From Apophysomyces variabilis (Eukaryota; Mucoromycota; Mucoromycetes; Mucorales; Mucoraceae), in NCBI GenBank assembly GCA_002749535.1, contig MZZL01000376.1:310001-374000 (forward strand): 64,000 nucleotides of DNA, given 5' to 3'. The stretch's first letter is position 1, and the number at the start of each line of letters is the position of its first letter. The notes under the pieces are model-generated. The model did no database searches. It was not told where the DNA came from and worked only from the letters and a program-made list of their open reading frames with translations. The position numbers and the translations under genes were made by a program. Shown here piece by piece: positions 62,581 to 64,000 of the stretch.

Positions 62581-63463
62581 CACTCTTGAACAAACACATT
62601 ATGTATCGTCTTCCCGTAAATAACTATCTGTTGATGTTCTATACATAATATTGCATGCAGCAGTCATCTGTATCAATCTAGCACGTTCAATAGTGAACAG
62701 TGCGCAAAAAAAAACCACCCGAGACTGGACCAAACCAATATGGAATACCCATTGGCGACACCTTGTTTGTTGATTATGTTGCTTTCTTGCACACCGGCCA
62801 CGGTCATTGTTATGCGGAAAGATTGTATTAGTAATGCAGCACATAATTGTTTTCGAGGTCTGCTCTGGATGGACAAAGCCGGTTTGCTTATCGCAATTCA
62901 TTTTAAGTCGCGAATACGGTATATCCAAAAAGGATGACAGTTTTCTTATCAAACCAATAACAAAACATAGCTTATTTTCTACTACTTTGATGGAAACAAT
63001 ATAAAACTTTGAGCCTACAGGGCAGCATAATCTTACCAAATCACGTTTGGATAAAGAAAGCAATTGTCCATACAGTACCTTTTGTAAAACAGTGTCTTAC
63101 ATCCGAGAAACTTCCTATAATGGATAATTTTATCGTCAAATCGTATAATGCACGTATGATATTGATTGCTCATTATTCATAATGAACTCTTATGAGAACA
63201 AAAATAACCACGGTATTTCACGATCAATAATCATACAATTTAGAGCTCTACTACAGATACTTATAGTCGGTCTAAATCATTTTATTCAAGTTTACGAGGG
63301 CTAGACGTCCGGATTGGCGATGCGTGCGCGGCGAAAGAAAAAATCGTCATTTCATCAAGAAAACATTTTGGCTTTCTTATCCACCACGAATTTAGAGCAT
63401 CTATTGACAACCACATTCCGATAGTCCCCTTTGCAAAGAAGTTCTTGCATGGAAACTCACTGT

Positions 63464-63496
63464 TGTACTATTTTTCATTAAGTAAGAAATAGTACA
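63464..63496. repeat. inverted repeat, 10-base arms, 13-base loop
   Basis: TGTACTATTT (63464-63473) and its exact reverse complement AAATAGTACA (63487-63496) flank a 13-base loop. A second, related structure (ACTATTT ... AAATAGT) lies at 63548-63574. Both may be the terminal-repeat zone of the transposon that follows. Confidence 0.55.
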
Positions 63497-63852
63497 TCAG
63501 GAGCCAAAGTTTCCGAATCCGCTGCAGAATACAACATTGGTTCTCAATGAACTATTTTTTAAATAGAAATAGTAGAATGGGCCACCCGAATTTCAATCAC
63601 TCCGTTTTGGCTCAGAAGGTTGAAAGTTATGAGGGTTGAACTTATCGAGGTATTGTGTATTGTGTAACCTTCAATTACTGAGTGTGAAACGTAACTCGTC
63701 TCTGTTAAGTATGAGTCACATTAAGCTATACACTGATCGTGAGTCATATAAGTGTAATTTTAGCATAGCTATAGTGAGTAACGTACAGTGATTTTCAATA
63801 AAATTATATAAATACCGAAAGAATTCAGTATTTGCTCGTTGTATTATCTACA

Positions 63853-64000
63853 ATGTCTAAAAAGAACGTCTCTATGACAAATGAGCAACGCGACCGTATT
63901 TACATAAAGAGACAGGAGATGCCTAAAATGACCCTTACATAGCTTGCTACATGGGCCAAGCGTGCATTTCAACTTGAGAAAGAGCCTGACAGCACTACTA
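63853..64000 (+). pseudogene. pogo/Tigger-like transposase N-terminus, broken by a stop codon, cut by the window edge
   Basis: The frame from the ATG at 63853 starts MSKKNVSMTNEQRDRIYIKR and runs on as RQEMPKMTLT, then a TAG at 63940-63942, then LATWAKRAFQLEKEPDS. It matches the first CENP-B-like helix-turn-helix of pogo-family transposases, which usually have a glutamine at the place where the TAG stands. A C-to-T change in CAG would explain it. The DDE catalytic part lies beyond the window. The copy is therefore probably an inactive element, or its real product starts after the stop. Confidence 0.65.

Larger units (their letters stand above)
60428..63852. other. 3.4 kb gene-poor region up to the transposase
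   Basis: The first 200 bases are the ATPase promoter and leader. The rest has no firm gene. Bases about 61580-62580 contain a series of coding-like minus-strand pieces interrupted by stops (described separately). The stretch 63460-63580 has two hairpins. The last 250 bases carry repeated GAGTCA units before the transposase. Confidence 0.4.

Noticed and set aside
62599..63063. A 154-codon minus-strand open frame with plus-strand frames in the same place.
   Set aside because: No recognisable domain and cysteine- and arginine-rich random-looking content; both strands are open, so coding is not supported.

Overview
The window is nuclear DNA of a filamentous or dimorphic fungus, most likely a Mucoromycota (Mucorales-like) species. 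Genes are broken by many short introns (about 50-90 bases, GT...AG, often with a CTAAC-like branch site). The gene set is fungal: a GH72 wall glucanosyltransferase, a Flc/TRP-like protein, Ugo1, Nup53, Nma111, an ENA-type cation ATPase, and Msn2-like and Zn2Cys6 factors. An ELMO homologue and a seven-helix receptor with a C-terminal RGS domain suggest an early-diverging fungus rather than yeast or another Dikarya species. The species itself is inferred, not proven.

Layout, left to right: a Kin4-like kinase cut by the window edge (-), a GH72 glucanosyltransferase (-), an Flc/TRP-like membrane protein (-), an SREBP-type membrane-bound bHLH factor (+), Nup53 (+), ELMO (-), a short-chain dehydrogenase (+), poly(A)-binding protein (-), the Nma111 double-HtrA protease (-), an unknown protein of about 257 residues (-), protein phosphatase inhibitor 2 (+), a C2H2 zinc-finger factor (+), a mitochondrial RlmN-like radical SAM enzyme (+), epsin (+), an unrecognised coiled-coil protein (+), a 7TM-RGS protein (+), a cyclophilin (-), Trm5 tRNA methyltransferase (+), a thiol-methyltransferase-like enzyme (-), a small Zn2Cys6 factor (+), Ugo1 (+) and an ENA-type ATPase (-). 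The right edge holds the start of a pogo/Tigger-like transposase that is already broken by a stop codon.

There is no operon logic. The genes are mostly independent housekeeping, signalling and membrane genes in a gene-dense left and centre. Long gene-poor stretches (47.1-50.6, 51.3-55.0 and 60.4-63.85 kb) hold low-complexity DNA, small inverted repeats and short coding-like fragments, which look like decayed genes or transposons. Functional themes recur: cell surface and wall (GH72, Flc-like), sterol or hypoxia control (SREBP), G-protein and Rac-type signalling (7TM-RGS, ELMO), endocytosis (epsin), mitochondria (Ugo1, RlmN-like) and ion homeostasis (ENA).

Exon boundaries quoted here were worked out by hand from reading frame and splice signals. 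Where phases close exactly across all exons (Nup53, SDR, PABP, Nma111, inhibitor 2, Ugo1, C2H2 factor, the 257-residue protein) the models are firm. Others are given as spans only.
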